A stretch of DNA of 64,000 nucleotides from Mactromeris polynyma (GCA_032209605.1 JASFXZ010000028.1:3854941-3918940); one strand, 5' to 3'. Shown: positions 1 through 12,969, counted from the stretch's first letter. Notes: a model not told the origin generated them from the letters alone. Numbers and translations: made by a program.

Positions 1-194
1 ACTTAAGCTTTAAATATGAGGTACTCATGTTTAGATATTACTTATAAAGTAATAATAAAATACATATGGCCAAATACATGTTTGAACAGACATTAAATTA
101 AAATGGCGTAACATTTCTTCTTCGCTACCTGAATGGCTATGTGGTAGCTTCAAACCACTCCAACCACATTTCTCAGAAACGAACATTTCCAAGA

Positions 195-285
195 ATTTGT
201 TGAAGCAAACATTTTGAGTAAGTTTCATCAAGGTTGGACCAAAATTGTGACCTCTAGAGCGTCAATCAAACAAATTATGGATGGA
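195..285 (-). repeat. Degenerate copy of a bivalve-type dispersed repeat (CTCTAGAG motif)
   Basis: On the plus strand the segment reads GTTTCATCAAGGTTGGACC, then AAAATTGTGACCTCTAGAGC, then GTCAATCAAACAA. I recall this order (fall in a GTTTCATGAAGATTGGACC-like block, then TGTGACCTCTAGAGTGTTAA) from a very abundant dispersed sequence in clam, oyster and mussel genomes. A short open frame through it on the minus strand is an accident of the repeat. Boundaries are approximate. Confidence 0.5.
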
Positions 286-420
286 TGCCTGGACAACAGA
301 CATCCAATGATCCTAAAAGCTTTCTTTACAAACATTAATAACATGATACAATATAATGCCACTTTAAGGGAAGACGAGGACATTATATTGTCAAGGTGAA
401 GCTATATAATAGATAAATAC

Positions 421-568
421 CTTTGAGTGGACATTTTACAGCTGCATCAATCAGACCTGTTAGAAGACTTGTGTTGTTTGTATCTTGTGCAAGTCCTGAA
501 GCAAACGCAGCCAATGCATCAGCATGTTGTCCTAGTTGTTGTAGAGCAGAACCTTCACGGATGTATGC
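421..568 (-). CDS. TTC28: Exon of a TTC28-like tetratricopeptide repeat protein
   Basis: A 148-bp internal exon on the minus strand. The acceptor is a pyrimidine-rich stretch ending in CTTCAG just above 568. The donor is GTATTT, read from 420 downwards after CTCAAAG. Entry is phase 0 and exit is phase 1. It encodes about 49 residues starting AYIREGSALQQLGQHADALA and continuing with AAFASGLAQD, then a segment ending CPLK. From memory this matches the N-terminal TPR region of animal TTC28, where a nearly identical HADALAAFASGLAQD stretch follows the first TPR helices. TTC28 is a large TPR protein linked in vertebrates to the cytokinetic midbody. The TPR-encoding exon expected before it was not found in this window, so a long intron probably runs to higher coordinates. 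Later exons would lie left of position 1. The open frame extends a little beyond both splice sites, but that part looks intronic. The symbol is by homology only. Confidence 0.8.
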
Positions 569-824
569 CTGAAGATAGACAAGGAGAGTAACATGTAGGA
601 TTGCTTGTAAGCAAATGTGTGACAATTGAAAAAAACATGGTATAAGAGTATGAAAGTGTCCACTGCACAAACCCAGAGAGATCTAGAGGTCATGTGACCA
701 TTTCTTTTGCTAAATACATGTACAGGGTCATTCATCAATAAGTAACTTACAAAGTTCATATTTTATCAATTTATTAACATAATAGCATATAACCAAATTT
801 CAAACTTGATCTGGATTTCATTTT

Positions 825-890
825 AATAGACAAAAACTGTGGCCTCTAGAGTGTTAGCAAAGTTTTCCTAGGACTGGGAAAATTAACTTA
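825..890 (+). repeat. Second degenerate copy of the CTCTAGAG dispersed repeat
   Basis: The segment contains ACTGTGGCCTCTAGAGTGTT followed by AGCAAAGTTTTCCTAGG, the same block as in the copy at about 195-285 but closer to the form I remember. It is about 550 bp away on the same strand. Only the core is preserved. Confidence 0.5.
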
Positions 891-2083
891 AAAAACTGGA
901 AAATTATTTATCAATAAGACACAGGAGTCATTGGGAAATATCCTAACATAGAGGAGACATTCTGTCTGGCAACTTCATATAAACCTCTCTATTCCTGAAT
1001 TAAACCAGCACAATGAGTGAATATTCTGTATGATTTCCCCAAAAATTCTGAGACCTTACAAAGAAAATTGCTGATCATATTAAATAACAGACTGGTTGAC
1101 ATTCAAAAGGCTGGTTTTTCTAGTTGACTGGTTCCTGATCAGTCAGTACAACAAACTGATTACTGAACAGGAAAAGATTTATGGTTCCTGGTCTAATTAC
1201 AGGTAAGGAACATAATAAGGACTTTCACTAATGAGTTTGTCATTGTATAAAATCTCCAGAGACATAGAAAAATAGCTTGCATGTTTTCTCTCCACACAGC
1301 CCTGTGATCTGTAGACTGTGTCAAGACAGAACTTGGTGGTAATTAAGAATGCCATGTAGAAGAGCTAGACCTCGGTAATGAAGATTTATGTCAGTTACAA
1401 AACACCAAATAGAGACTTTGCTTTTGATATCTGATCACTGCTATTACAAAGCTTCATGGGATGTATGCATTTTATGCTCCAGGGGTTGCATTTCAAAATG
1501 AGACAGAAAGTGGAACTAATTATGTAACTGTATAGCTTTCTAATATTCAAAACCTTTCATCAATCTAATGGTTGTATTTTTGTATTGTATTGTTAGCAAT
1601 CATTATTTAATTTGGTAATAACCTGGTATATTACATTTAATACTGAGTTAGGATAGTACAAACAATATTTTTAAATATCTGTTTTTTCTGCAATAAAAAT
1701 ACACCCAATTCAAATAATAAAATCATTTTAACCATAATACTTACATTACAGTAATAATGATCAATATTATACACTAAAATGCCATCCAGAACTCATAATT
1801 CAGAGGATTGTTTAATATGCAGCACAATTCATAAGTCGGGTTTATGTGTTATCATTGAACGAACTGTGTCGTAAGTGAAGTTTAAACAAACGTTACATAC
1901 ATTTTCAGCAAATTATATAAGTGAGCATGTAACATGACAATAGTAAAATAAATATTTTCAACTGAAATGACAGAATAGTGTGGGTTAATTATAATGTTGG
2001 CTTTTCATAATTCTTTTTTACATTGCATCTATCAATGTCCTGCCACACCAGACAAACAGCAAAACTTGATGTCTGAAGCCTTC
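891..2083. other. AT-rich non-coding DNA, nothing recognised
   Basis: There is no convincing open frame, splice-flanked exon or RNA gene between the degenerate repeat and the 30-bp array. It has the composition of intronic or intergenic DNA. Confidence 0.6.
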
Positions 2084-3670
2084 ACAGGTACCTTTCCCCA
2101 CATGTCAGGCTCACCAGGTACCTTTCCTCACATGTCAGGCTCACCAGGTACCTTTCCTCACATGTCAGGCTCACCAGATACCTTTCCTCACATGTCAGGC
2201 TCACCAGGTACCTTTCCCCACATGTCAGGCTCACCAGGTACCTTTCCCCACATGTCAGGCTCACCAGGTACCTTTCCCCACATGTCAGGCTCACCAGGTA
2301 CCTTTCCCCACATGTCAGGCTCACCAGGTACCTTTCCCCACATGTCAGGCTCACCAGGTACCTTTCCCACATGTCAGGCTCACCAGATACCTTTCCCCAC
2401 ATGTCAGGCTCACCAGGTACCTTTCCCCACATGTCAGGCTCACCAGGTACCTTTCCCCACATGTCAGGCTCACCAGGTACCTTTCCCACATGTCAGGCTC
2501 ACCAGATACCTTTCCTCACAAGTCAGATTAGCCAGGTACATTTCCCCACATGTCAGGCTCACCAGATACCTTTCCTCACAAGTCAGATTTGCCAGGTACA
2601 TTTCCCCACATGTCAGATTTGCCAGGTACCTTTCCCACATGTCAGGCTCACCAGATACCTTTCCCCACATGTCAGGCTCACCAGGTACCTTTCCCCACAT
2701 GTCAGGCTCACCAGGTACCTTTCCCCACATGTCAGGCTCACCAGGTACCTTTCCCACATGTCAGGCTCACCAGATACCTTTCCTCACAAGTCAGATTAGC
2801 CAGGTACATTTCCCCACATGTCAGGCTCACCAGATACCTTTCCTCACAAGTCAGATTTGCCAGGTACATTTCCCCACATGTCAGATTTGCCAGGTACCTT
2901 TCCCACATGTCAGGCTCACCAGATACCTTTCCTCACAAGTCAGATTTGCCAAGTACATTTCCCCACATGTCAGATTTGCCAGGTACCTTTCCTCACATGT
3001 CAGATTCACCAGGTACCTTTCCCCACATGTCAGATTTGCCAGGTACCTTTCCCCACATGTCAGATTTGCCAGGTACCTTTCCTCACATGTCAGATTTGCC
3101 AGGTACCTTTCCCCACATGTCAGATTTGCCAGGTACCTTTCCCCACATGTCAGATTTGCCAGGTACCTTTCCCCACATGTCAGATTTGCCTGTGATGCAG
3201 GTACCTTTCCCCACATGTCATATTCACCAGGTACCTTTCCCCACATGTCAGATTTGCCTGTGATGCAGGTACCTTTCCCCACATGTCATATTCACCAGGT
3301 ACCTTTCCCCACATGTCAGATTCACCAGGTACCTTTCCCCACATGTCATATTCACCAGGTACCTTTCCTCACATGTCAGATTCACCAGGTACCTTTCCCC
3401 ACATGTCAGATTCACCAGGTACCTTTCCTCACATGTCAGATTCACCAGGTACCTTTCCCCACATGTCAGATTCACCAGGTACCTTTCCCCACATGTCATA
3501 TTCACCAGGTACCTTTCCCCACATGTTAGATTTGCCCGTGATGCAGGTACCTTTCCTCACATGTCAGATTCACCAGATACCTTTCCCCACATGTCAGATT
3601 TGCCCGTGATGCAGGTACCTTTCCTCACATGTCAGATTCACCAGATACCTTTCCCCATATGTCAGGCTCA
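2084..3670. repeat. Minisatellite array, 30-bp unit, about 53 copies
   Basis: The unit contains AGGTACCTTTCCCCACATGT followed by CAGGCTCACC, so each full unit carries a GGTACC palindrome. Some units lose one C (29 bp). CAGGCTCACC dominates on the left and CAGATTTGCC or CAGATTCACC on the right. Four right-hand units carry an extra TGTGATGCAG or CCGTGATGCAG. A block of about nine units is itself duplicated with a spacing of about 268 bp (marker TCCTCACAAG at 2513 and 2781). Long open frames on both strands arise because 30 is divisible by three and the unit has no stop in those frames. I do not treat them as genes. Confidence 0.95.
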
Positions 3671-3970
3671 TATCACCATGGCAGGGCCTGACAATGTCTG
3701 TAGCAGTTAGTTACTTAGTTTTTAATGTGGTTTTGGTTGTTTTGCCTGGTATTTGTTGCTTCTTAATGGGAAGTGTCTGGTATTTAAACCTTTTTTAATT
3801 AAGCATTTAACACCAATTAATTTTGTTCACTTAAATTTTGGAATTTTCATGGATTTGTAGAATAACAAGAAACATAAGTGTCCAGTTAATTAAATGGGTA
3901 TCATTAAATGAATCATCAATAACATACAATTATTAATTTACTGTACAATAAATAAGCGTTATAAAACGTA

Positions 3971-4572
3971 ACCTCTGAGTACAGATAATAGAGATAAATA
4001 ATGCATTTACAATACACCCAGTGAGTACAGATAATAGAGATAAATAATGCATTTACAATACACCCAGTGAGTACAGATAATAGAGATAAATAATGCATTT
4101 ACAATACACCCAGTGAGTACAGATAATAGAGATAAATAATGCATTTACAATACACCCAGTGAGTACAGATAATAGAGATAAATAATGCATTTACAATACA
4201 CCCAGTGAGTACAGATAATAGAGATAAATAATGCATTTACAATACACCCAGTGAGTACAGATAATAGAGATAAATAATGCATTTACAATACACCCAGTGA
4301 GTACAGATAATAGAGATAAATAATGCATTTACAATACAACCTCTGAGTACAGATAATAGAGATAAATAATGCATTTACAATACACCCAGTGAGTACAGAT
4401 AATAGAGATAAATAATGCATTTACAATACACCCAGTGAGTACAGATAATAGAGATAAATAATGCATTTACAATACACCCAGTGAGTACAGATAATAGAGA
4501 TAAATAATGCATTTACAATACACCCTCTGAGTACAGATAATAGAGATAAATAATGCATTTACAATACACCCA
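3971..4572. repeat. Minisatellite array, 46-bp unit, 13 copies
   Basis: The unit runs ACCCAGTGAGTACAGATAAT, then AGAGATAAATAATGCATTTA, then CAATAC. Copies are almost identical. The first and two later copies start ACCTCTGAG or ACCCTCTGAG in place of ACCCAGTGAG. Confidence 0.95.
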
Positions 4573-5396
4573 ATTTTGTATCCATAAAATAACACTATGG
4601 TACACTAAAAGGGTGAAACCATACTGATGTATACAGATAATTCAATATTAAGATTTCCTTCTGACTCCAGAACATTTAATGAATCATATAACTGGAGTTT
4701 GATGGTGCCTGGCTCGTTATCATATAAACAATGTGACTTTGTACCACTTGAAACTAAATGATGAAAAATCAACTTTAAAAGGATATTATCTGGATATTTA
4801 GAGGGTCTTGACTACAGATAGCAAATAGTTTTAACCTATCAAACATGACAGAAGCCTTAAGGCATTACACTGAGCATAGTACCCTGTCCCCACCCACCCC
4901 AGGATGTCACAGCATTATGCTCTCTCAGATAAAATAATAGATTACACAAATTTTTTATTTAATTACTAAACGTTTCATTCTTAAGTAACGTGACAATGCA
5001 TTAATCCTAATAGAGATGTGATAAAAAAGAATGAAATGATTGAGTCAAGAGATTGGAATTCACTTAAGTGCTGTCAATCATAAACATTCAAATATATCAG
5101 GTATATATACTCGCTTTGTTAAAGTAGAACAATTTCTTCAACTACAGATGAGCACATTTTTTGTAGTTAATATTCTAATAGAAAGAAAAGTTTTATCAAT
5201 TTGACAAATGTAAGTCAATATTAGTATACACTTAACCTTTCATTAATGTATATAGAGTAACTACAAGTCAAAACTGAGATGAACCCAAAAAGGAAGCGAC
5301 AGACTGCCTTCATTTCTTCATTTAAGTTAAAAAGAAATCTATAATTCATTCCCACATAATTTAAGAAACATTGAAATCACCAATGTACCAACATGG
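4573..5396. other. Unique AT-rich spacer between two arrays
   Basis: There is no coding or RNA signal. It contains a short C-rich stretch near 4885-4905 and otherwise ordinary AT-rich sequence. Confidence 0.6.
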
Positions 5397-8040
5397 TACA
5401 GTTAACCCTGGAGTCTATGGATGACACCTGTATCAGTGTTATATCAAAGTACAGTTAACCCTGGAGTCTGTGGATGACATCTGTATCAATGTTATATCAA
5501 AGTACAGTTAAACCTGGAGTCTATGGATGACATCTGTATCAATGTTATATCAAAGTACAGTTAACCCTGGAGTCTGTGGATGACATCTGTATCAATGTTA
5601 TATCAAAGTACAGTTAAACCTGGAGTCTATGGATGACACCTGTATCAGTGTTATATCAAAGTACAGTTAACCCTGGAGTCTGTGGATGACATCTGTATCA
5701 ATGTTATATCAAAGTACAGTTAACCCTGGAGTCTGTGGATGACATCTGTATCAATGTTATATCAAAGTACAGTTAACCCTGGTGTCTATGGATGACACCT
5801 GTATCAATGTTATATCAAAGTACAGTTAAACCTGGAGTCTGTGGATGACATCTGTATCAATGTTATATCAAAGTACAGTTAAACATGGAGTCTATGGATG
5901 ACAACTGTATCAATGTTATATCAAAGTACAGTTAAACCTGGAGTCTATGGATGACACCTGTATCAATGTTATATCAAAGTACAGTTAAACCTAGAGTCTA
6001 TGGATGACATCTGTATCAATGTTATATCAAAGTACAGTTAAACCTAGAGTCTATGGATGACAACTGTATCAATGTTATATCAAAGTACAGTTAAACCTAG
6101 AGTCTATGGATGACAACTGTATCAATGTTATATCAAAGTACAGTTAAACCTAGAGTCTATGGATGACAACTGTATCAATGTTATATCAAAGTACAGTTAA
6201 ACCTGGAGTCTATGGATGACACCTGTATCAATGTTATATCAAAGTACAGTTAAACCTGGAGTCTATGGATGACATCTGTATCAATGTTATATCAAAGTAC
6301 AGTTAAACCTGGAGTCTATGGATGACATCTGTATCAATGTTATATCAAAGTACAGTTAAACCTGGAGTCTATGGATGACATCTGTATCAATGTTATATCA
6401 AAGTACAGTTAAACCTAGAGTCTATGGATGACAACTGTATCAATGTTATATCAAAGTATGACTACAGTTAAACCTGGAGTCTATGGATGACACCTGTGTC
6501 AATGTTATATCAAAGTACAGTTAAACCTGGAGTCTATGGATGACACCTGTGTCAATGTTATATCAAAGTATGACTACAGTTAAACCTGGAGTCTATGGAT
6601 GACACCTGTATCAATGTTATATCAAAGTATGACTACAGTTAAACCTGGAGTCTATGGATGACACCTGTATCAATGTTATATCAAAGTACAGTTAAACCTG
6701 GAGTCTATGGATGACACCTATGTCAATGTTATATCAAAGTACAGTTAAACCTGGAGTCTATGGATGACACCTGTGTCAATGTTATATCAAAGTACAGTTA
6801 AACCTGGAGTCTGTGGATGACAACTGTATCAATGTTATATCAAAGTACAGTTAAACCTGGAGTCTGTGGATGACACTGGTATCAATGTTATATCAAAGTA
6901 CAGTTAAACCTGGAGTCTATGGATGACACCGGTATCAATGTTATATCAAAGTACAGTTAAACCTGGAGTCTGTGGATGACAACTGTATCAATGTTATATC
7001 AAAGTACAGTTAAACCTGGAGTCTATGGATGACACCTGTGTCAATGTTATATCAAAGTACAGTTAAACCTGGAGTCTAAGGATGACATCTGTATCAATGT
7101 TATATCAAAGTACAGTTAAACCTGGAGTCTATGGATGACAACTGTATCAATGTTATATCAAAGTACAGTTAAACCTGGAGTCTATGGATGACATCTGTAT
7201 CAATGTTATATCAAAGTACAGTTAAACCTAGAGTCTATGGATGACATCTGTATCAATGTTATATCAAAGTACAGTTAAACCTGGAGTCTATGGATGACAC
7301 CTGTATCAATGTTATATCAAAGTACAGTTAAACCTGGAGTCTATGGATGACATCTGTATCAATGTTATATCAAAGTACAGTTAAACCTGGAGTCTATGGA
7401 TGACATCTGTATCAATGTTATATCAAAGTACAGTTAAACCTAGAGTCTATGGATGACAACTGTATCAATGTTATATCAAAGTACAGTTAAACCTGGAGTC
7501 TATGGATGACAACTGTATCAATGTTATATCAAAGTACAGTTAAACCTGGAGTCTATGGATGACATCTGTATCAATGTTATATCAAAGTATGACTACAGTT
7601 AAACCTGGAGTCTATGGATGACACCTGTATCAATGTTATATCAAAGTATGACTACAGTTAAACCTGGAGTCTATGGATGACACCTGTATCAATGTTATAT
7701 CAAAGTACAGTTAAACCTGGAGTCTATGGATGACAACTGTGTCAATGTTATATCAAAGTACAGTTAAACCTGGAGTCTATGGATGACAACTGTATCAATG
7801 TTATATCAAAGTACAGTTAAACCTGGAGTCTATGGATGACAACTGTATCAATGTTATATCAAAGTACAGTTAAACCTGGAGTCTATGGATGACATCTGTA
7901 TCAATGTTATATCAAAGTATGACTACAGTTAAACCTGGAGTCTATGGATGACACCTGTATCAATGTTATATCAAAGTATGACTACAGTTAAACCTGGAGT
8001 CTGTGGATGACAACTGTATCAATGTTATATCAAAGTATGA
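5397..8040. repeat. Minisatellite array, 53-bp unit, about 49 copies
   Basis: The unit runs GTACAGTTAAACCTGGAGTC, then TATGGATGACACCTGTATCA, then ATGTTATATCAAA. It is the longest array of the window. At least seven units carry a 6-bp insertion (AAAGTATGACTACAG instead of AAAGTACAG); the last one lies next to the foldback block at 8041. Early units read TTAACCCTGG and later ones TTAAACCTGG or TTAAACCTAG, so variants spread in local patches. The unit has stops in all frames. Confidence 0.95.
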
Positions 8041-8460
8041 CACGCACGGTCAACGTATGATGTCCGTATGATACTACGCACACCGGGCATGGAACTTGCG
8101 ATGTCCGCACGGCCTTTCCTCTTCCATAAGTACCGCTCTGTCGATTTAATTTTTCATATTTTATTATTACTAAGTGTATTCACTTCAGCTGACTAGCTAA
8201 AAATGAGAAATTTTCAGATATCGCCGAACTGCAGGTTTATTCTTGTCGTACGGACACCGTGCTGGCACGTGCATCGTACGACTTGTCTGCGATATCCGTA
8301 CGGATATCCTACGATTGCATCCTCCAAAAGATTGTACGGGGCCCGTAGGCATGTGACCAGAAGCTACGATTGTACGGAGACCGTACAGATTTTGAAATTT
8401 GGTGGAATCGTACGATTTTATCAATTGTACGGACATCGTACGGACATGTGACCAAGGTAT
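8041..8460. mobile_element. CpG-rich foldback (MITE-like) block with CGTACG palindromes
   Basis: The block sits flush against the 53-bp array and is far richer in CpG than its surroundings. CGTACG occurs five times, and GATATCCGTACGGATATC at 8291-8308 is a perfect 18-bp palindrome. The two ends are imperfect inverted repeats: GGTCA followed by ATGATGTCCGTA near 8048-8072 on the left, and TACGGACATCGTACGG then TGACC near 8430-8453 on the right. This is the organisation of a foldback or MITE-like DNA element without coding capacity. Exact ends and a target-site duplication could not be fixed. Open frames of about 80 codons on both strands are consequences of the palindromes. Confidence 0.55.
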
Positions 8461-10215
8461 TACAAGAGTTTATAACACACATAATATTGTATATTATTTG
8501 TTGCATCCAATATTCAATAAGTACAAATACTCTGTAGACAAAAACAGACAAATTCTACAGTAAACACATTACAGAGACATTTCATTGACAGAAAAAGAAC
8601 TTCATTAACAAATACTGAAAGTGTTCATTAACAAAACAAAAAAACCCACTATTATAAACAAAGGAAAAACAGATCTTTGGCCATATAATACTGTAAACAA
8701 TCTACCCATACCTGTCTGATATTTATCACTTCATGCCTCATTGACTCAGACAATTAATGCATTAGGAATGTCTTTCATCTTTTCTATATTTTATTTTACT
8801 TGGATTCCACTAATGATGAAAATGGTGAAAATAACTAGGACACAGTCACAATAATGAAGACTGATCATCGGGAACCCACTGAAGACTGATTGTATAAATG
8901 AGTGTAAAATAAAGATCCAATGAATTGTTGAGCATATTTTGCTGTGCTGAGTGGTCAAACAATGGCTTTACTATAGGCATGGATCAAATTTTGTCAGTTT
9001 TATGTGATTTTTCCATTCAACCATTAGATGACTGTCTGGTAGGAACGTATAGACATATTTCACATTTTCACGTTTATAGTTTGTTTACATTGGAAACGAT
9101 TCATTATCAAAAGGATAAAAAGTTAATTTATCTTAGTTATCCAATCATGATTTTTTTCTTTAAAAAAAACTTTGTCCTACAAATTTTCAATTATCACGTT
9201 AACAAATCACTAACAAATATTTGTGTAGATTTCAACAAAATTATAATATAATTATACTTCGGTAATCAAAAGGAAATAATAAAGCAGAACATATAAACTG
9301 TTAAAAACTAATAAATGAAAAGTAACAGATAAATAAAATTTAAAATATTAATGTAAAAATTCCTCTTGTTAAACAAAGTGAAATATTTATGTGTGTTTTA
9401 CTTTCAAACAAGCCGGTGTTATTTACATGCAATTAAAATACAAGAGACTTTTCCTCAGGGGAACAATTATATTTATTGATGATAACACAATGGAATTTTG
9501 AGTTATGCAAAATGGTCTTAGGAAAAGAAATGACAATGGTATGTAACATTCCTGAAAGACAAATAAATAAACAAGAGTGTGAAGGTTTGTCTGTATTGCT
9601 CACCTCAGTGCCACACAAACTGTGGACTTAATACATGTAGGTAGCAAACTCAAAGATACATTAAATGCCAGTGTTGTTCATACTTGCAGACTTATTCAGA
9701 AATGATTATCCATTAATATTATTCAACACATGCTTATGACAACTGTATCGTTTTATGGAGTTCACAATTACACAATAAGGCCTCTGGACACTAGAATCAA
9801 TAGACTGCACAAATACTGACCAGCGTGGCTCTGGACACTCAACTAATTGGTCAAATAAAAGCCTCAGGTCCTACAAGAGCAGCTGTACAGTTTGTCCGGA
9901 AGCATAGAAATGACATGTCAATACAATTACCAGTTAACCTGCTGCCTCATGTACAATGTATCACTGTGAATACATCAATGTATAGGTCCCTGTATTGTTA
10001 CATAGTGACAAACGGAAATGAGTGACCAATAAGAGCAAGCAGAGATTTCCTGTACATGATAACAACTGTTCAATATCGAGTGAGGAAAGCATTCTCTTAT
10101 ACTCAAGTACGGCACTTAGGCCGACATTGTATTCTATAAAATCATCTTCATTCACAAACATATTTCTAAGTCCAACATTGTCCTAATTCAGAAAGCTGGA
10201 TACTATTTCCACATC
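8461..10215. other. AT-rich non-coding DNA
   Basis: It holds several short open frames on both strands, none with recognisable protein sequence or clear splice sites. No RNA gene was recognised. Confidence 0.55.
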
Positions 10216-10220
10216 ATTTT

Positions 10221-10437
10221 CAGCCATTTTTTTAAGTTTTAGGGAGAAGTATGGGGGGTCCTTTTGATAGGGGAAATTTGCATAATCAATCACCAAATTT
10301 GGGTTTTATATAAGGCTAAAATTTTAAATAAATTTACTGAGAGGAATGTTCATTCTAAGTAGGGGAAAAAATATATACTTTTCTATTGGGGAATCGGGGG
10401 CCCAATATCAGCCCCAAATAGGCCACAAAAAGGGCTG
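10221..10437 (-). mobile_element. Short non-autonomous DNA element, copy 1 (217 bp)
   Basis: Read on the minus strand, this is a shortened relative of the 332-bp element at 20776-21107. Shared landmarks in order are CAGCCCT or CAGGGCT at the end, a GGCC or GGCG tract, TTTGGGGC, GATTCCCC or CATTCCCC, GTATATTTT, and CAAATTTGG. Outer ends are CAGCCATTTTT on the left and AAAGGGCTG on the right, which are inverted. It is bordered by ATTTT on both sides (10216-10220 and 10438-10442), a candidate 5-bp target-site duplication. No coding capacity. Confidence 0.6.
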
Positions 10438-10613
10438 ATTTTATAAACTTCTATAATCATTATATTCCTGGGTTACCACACTTTGTATTACTTATTCAAC
10501 AACAAAGATGGTCAATCTTAAATTTTCTCCTGACAAAGACAGATATTATATCAAACAACTGAATCACCAGTTCACAACAAATATTTAAAAAAAAAAGCAG
10601 CCCCCACTCCCAC

Positions 10614-10680
10614 TCAAGTAATTGATGTGTGGCTAGTTGATTATGTCAAGTAATTGATGTGTGGCTTAAGTTGATTATGT
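10614..10680. repeat. Short tandem duplication, about 33 bp x 2
   Basis: Two copies of TCAAGTAATTGATGTGTGGC followed by a TAGTTGATTATG-like stretch. The second copy has a small insertion (CTTAAGTTG for CTAGTTG). Confidence 0.85.
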
Positions 10681-10762
10681 CAATAAGAATGGGTGTGAGG
10701 AAACAAACAGATCAACCGTGAGCATTTCAATTTCACTTAAAGGTAAGTGACTACTAAACTGA

Positions 10763-10992
10763 GGGGCAGATGTCACCACTATCTTATGAAGGCAATCCAA
10801 ACAGTACTGGGGCAGATGTCACCACTATCTTATGAAGGCAATCCAAACAGTACTGGGGCAGATGTCACCACTATCTTATGAAGGCAATCCAAACAGTACT
10901 GGGGCAGATGTCACCACTATCTTATGAAGGCAATCCAAACAGTACTGGGGCAGATGTCACCACTATCTTATGAAGGCATTCCAAACAGTACT
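10763..10992. repeat. Minisatellite array, 46-bp unit, 5 copies
   Basis: The unit runs GGGGCAGATGTCACCACTAT, then CTTATGAAGGCAATCCAAAC, then AGTACT. Copies are virtually identical. Its sequence is unrelated to the other 46-bp array at 3971. Confidence 0.95.
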
Positions 10993-12151
10993 CAGCACTT
11001 ATAATCGGTCACTTAGCCATGATATTTAACTAGATGTTGTACAACTATTATTTCCAGTTTGCATTTTACTGAATTCCTAAATGACCGATTATAAATGTTC
11101 ACAAAATACAAATGTATGGGTAAACACTAATTACAAATACATCAGGTTGACCTTCTTAAGCAATTTTGGTCTCAAATTCTTTCAGGAACATTTGTAAACC
11201 TTGATTACAAACAAATCTTGACAAGTAAATTTACCATCACACCACGTCTTTTTCATGTCCGACAGTTTGGTTTTGTGTACCGGTTTGACAAATCAACTAC
11301 CAGTTAGATGCGTGATGTCGAGTAAGTTTCATTCGGAAACTGTCGCTATTTTACCCAATTTGTCAATGTGCGACTAACAGCAAGGATCAACTGTTGACAG
11401 TCACACATTGACTTTTTTATCAATCTATTACTCTGGGCCACACAAAAGGTCACGATGGGGTAATCATACCTTATAACCCTCGGTTTATTCATTATCAATA
11501 ATTCTTAAATTAAAAAAAATGCTGGATTTTTAATCCTTGTAACAGGCGACGTTTCTTATCAAATGAACCACAGAACCACAATTTAAACATAATATAATAT
11601 AAAAATGTAACAACACAAACAAGTTTTGAATACATGAAATTTTAATATTTCCAAAAACATAAACTTGACCAATTTTTTCAGATGGAGTCAGCATTGATAA
11701 TCATGTGTTGTTATTGACTTAATTAAAGTGAACATGACCACCTATGGACAGTACCTGACATTCCATGTTGAGTTATCACAGCTATCAAATTTATCATACA
11801 GAAATTAAGAACATTACTCTAAGTAAACAAATGTAGAAAGATTAATTAATTACGATTTATCGTCTATTTAAACGTATAAGATAACATTGTGAGGTTACTG
11901 GGTACCACAGATCTTGAGTGCAAGCTTAATATGAAAAATATTTCACTAAAATGAAATTAAACACACAAGAGGGCGACCCCCGCCTTTTGTCAAGTTCGTC
12001 TGACTGTGACATTCTCTATTTGCACAACGTTAGTAAAAATATTTTATTTGTATGAAGATGAAATTGTTCCTACATTCTTTTAATTAATGGAGATGCATTG
12101 AATTCTTTATTCCAACAGCATGAAAATAAATTAATTCAAGCTGACAATATC
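10993..12151. other. AT-rich non-coding DNA
   Basis: No coding or RNA signal was recognised between the 46-bp and 42-bp arrays. Confidence 0.55.
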
Positions 12152-12831
12152 TTAGAGCATAGATAACAATGGAACACGACATAATGAGCACCCAGGTTAG
12201 AGCATAGAGCATGGAACACGGCATAATGAGCACCCAGGTTAGAGCATAGCGCATGGAACATGACATAATGAGCACCCAGGTTAGAGCATAGAGCATTGAA
12301 CACGACATAATGAGCACCCAGGTTAGAGCATAGAGCATGGAACACGGCATAATGAGCACCCAGGTTAGAGCATAGAGCATGGAACACGGCATAATGAGCA
12401 CCCAGGTTAGAGCATAGATAACAATGGAACACGACATAATGAGCACCCAGGTTAGAGCATAGAGCATGGAACACGACATAATGAGCACCCAGGTTAGAGC
12501 ATAGAGCATGGAACACGACATAATGAGCACCCAGGTTAGAGCATAGCGCATGGAACACGACATAATGAGCACCCAGGTTAGAGCATAGAGCATGGAACAC
12601 GACATAATGAGCACCCAGGTTAGAGCATAGCGCACGGAACACGACATAATGAGCACCCAGGTTAGAGCATAGCGCATGGAACACGACATAATGAGCACCC
12701 AGGTTAGAGCATAGCGCATGGAACACGACATAATGAGCACCCAGGTTAGAGCATAGAGCATGGAACACGACATAATGAGCACCCAGGTTAGAGCATAGAG
12801 CATGGAACACGACATAATGAGCACCCAGGTT
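12152..12831. repeat. Minisatellite array, 42-bp unit, about 16 copies
   Basis: The unit runs TTAGAGCATAGAGCATGGAA, then CACGACATAATGAGCACCCA, then GG. Two units have GATAACAATGG in place of GAGCATGG (+3 bp), one near each end of the left half. Because 42 is divisible by three, long open frames run through the minus strand. They encode only the repeated unit and are not treated as genes. Confidence 0.95.
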
Positions 12832-12969
12832 TTGTCATATATGGTAAATATAATCCACAGATCTTTGGTGTATCACAACAATGATGGCACTGACTAACCT
12901 GAGTATCAAATATTACTAGAGTAGACTTTCCTCTAGTTACATAAGAAATTTACAATAATACAAAATTCT

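Noticed and set aside
31..231. 66-codon minus-strand open frame as a gene
   Set aside because: It overlaps the degenerate CTCTAGAG dispersed repeat and has no recognisable domain.
2084..3610. Open frames of up to 511 codons across the 30-bp array
   Set aside because: The unit length is a multiple of three and the unit lacks stops in several frames on both strands. The predicted proteins are the bare repeat in shifting registers, with no recognisable flanking exon.
8197..8551. Open frames of about 80 codons on both strands near 8.3 kb
   Set aside because: They arise from the palindromic CGTACG block, which reads similarly on both strands.
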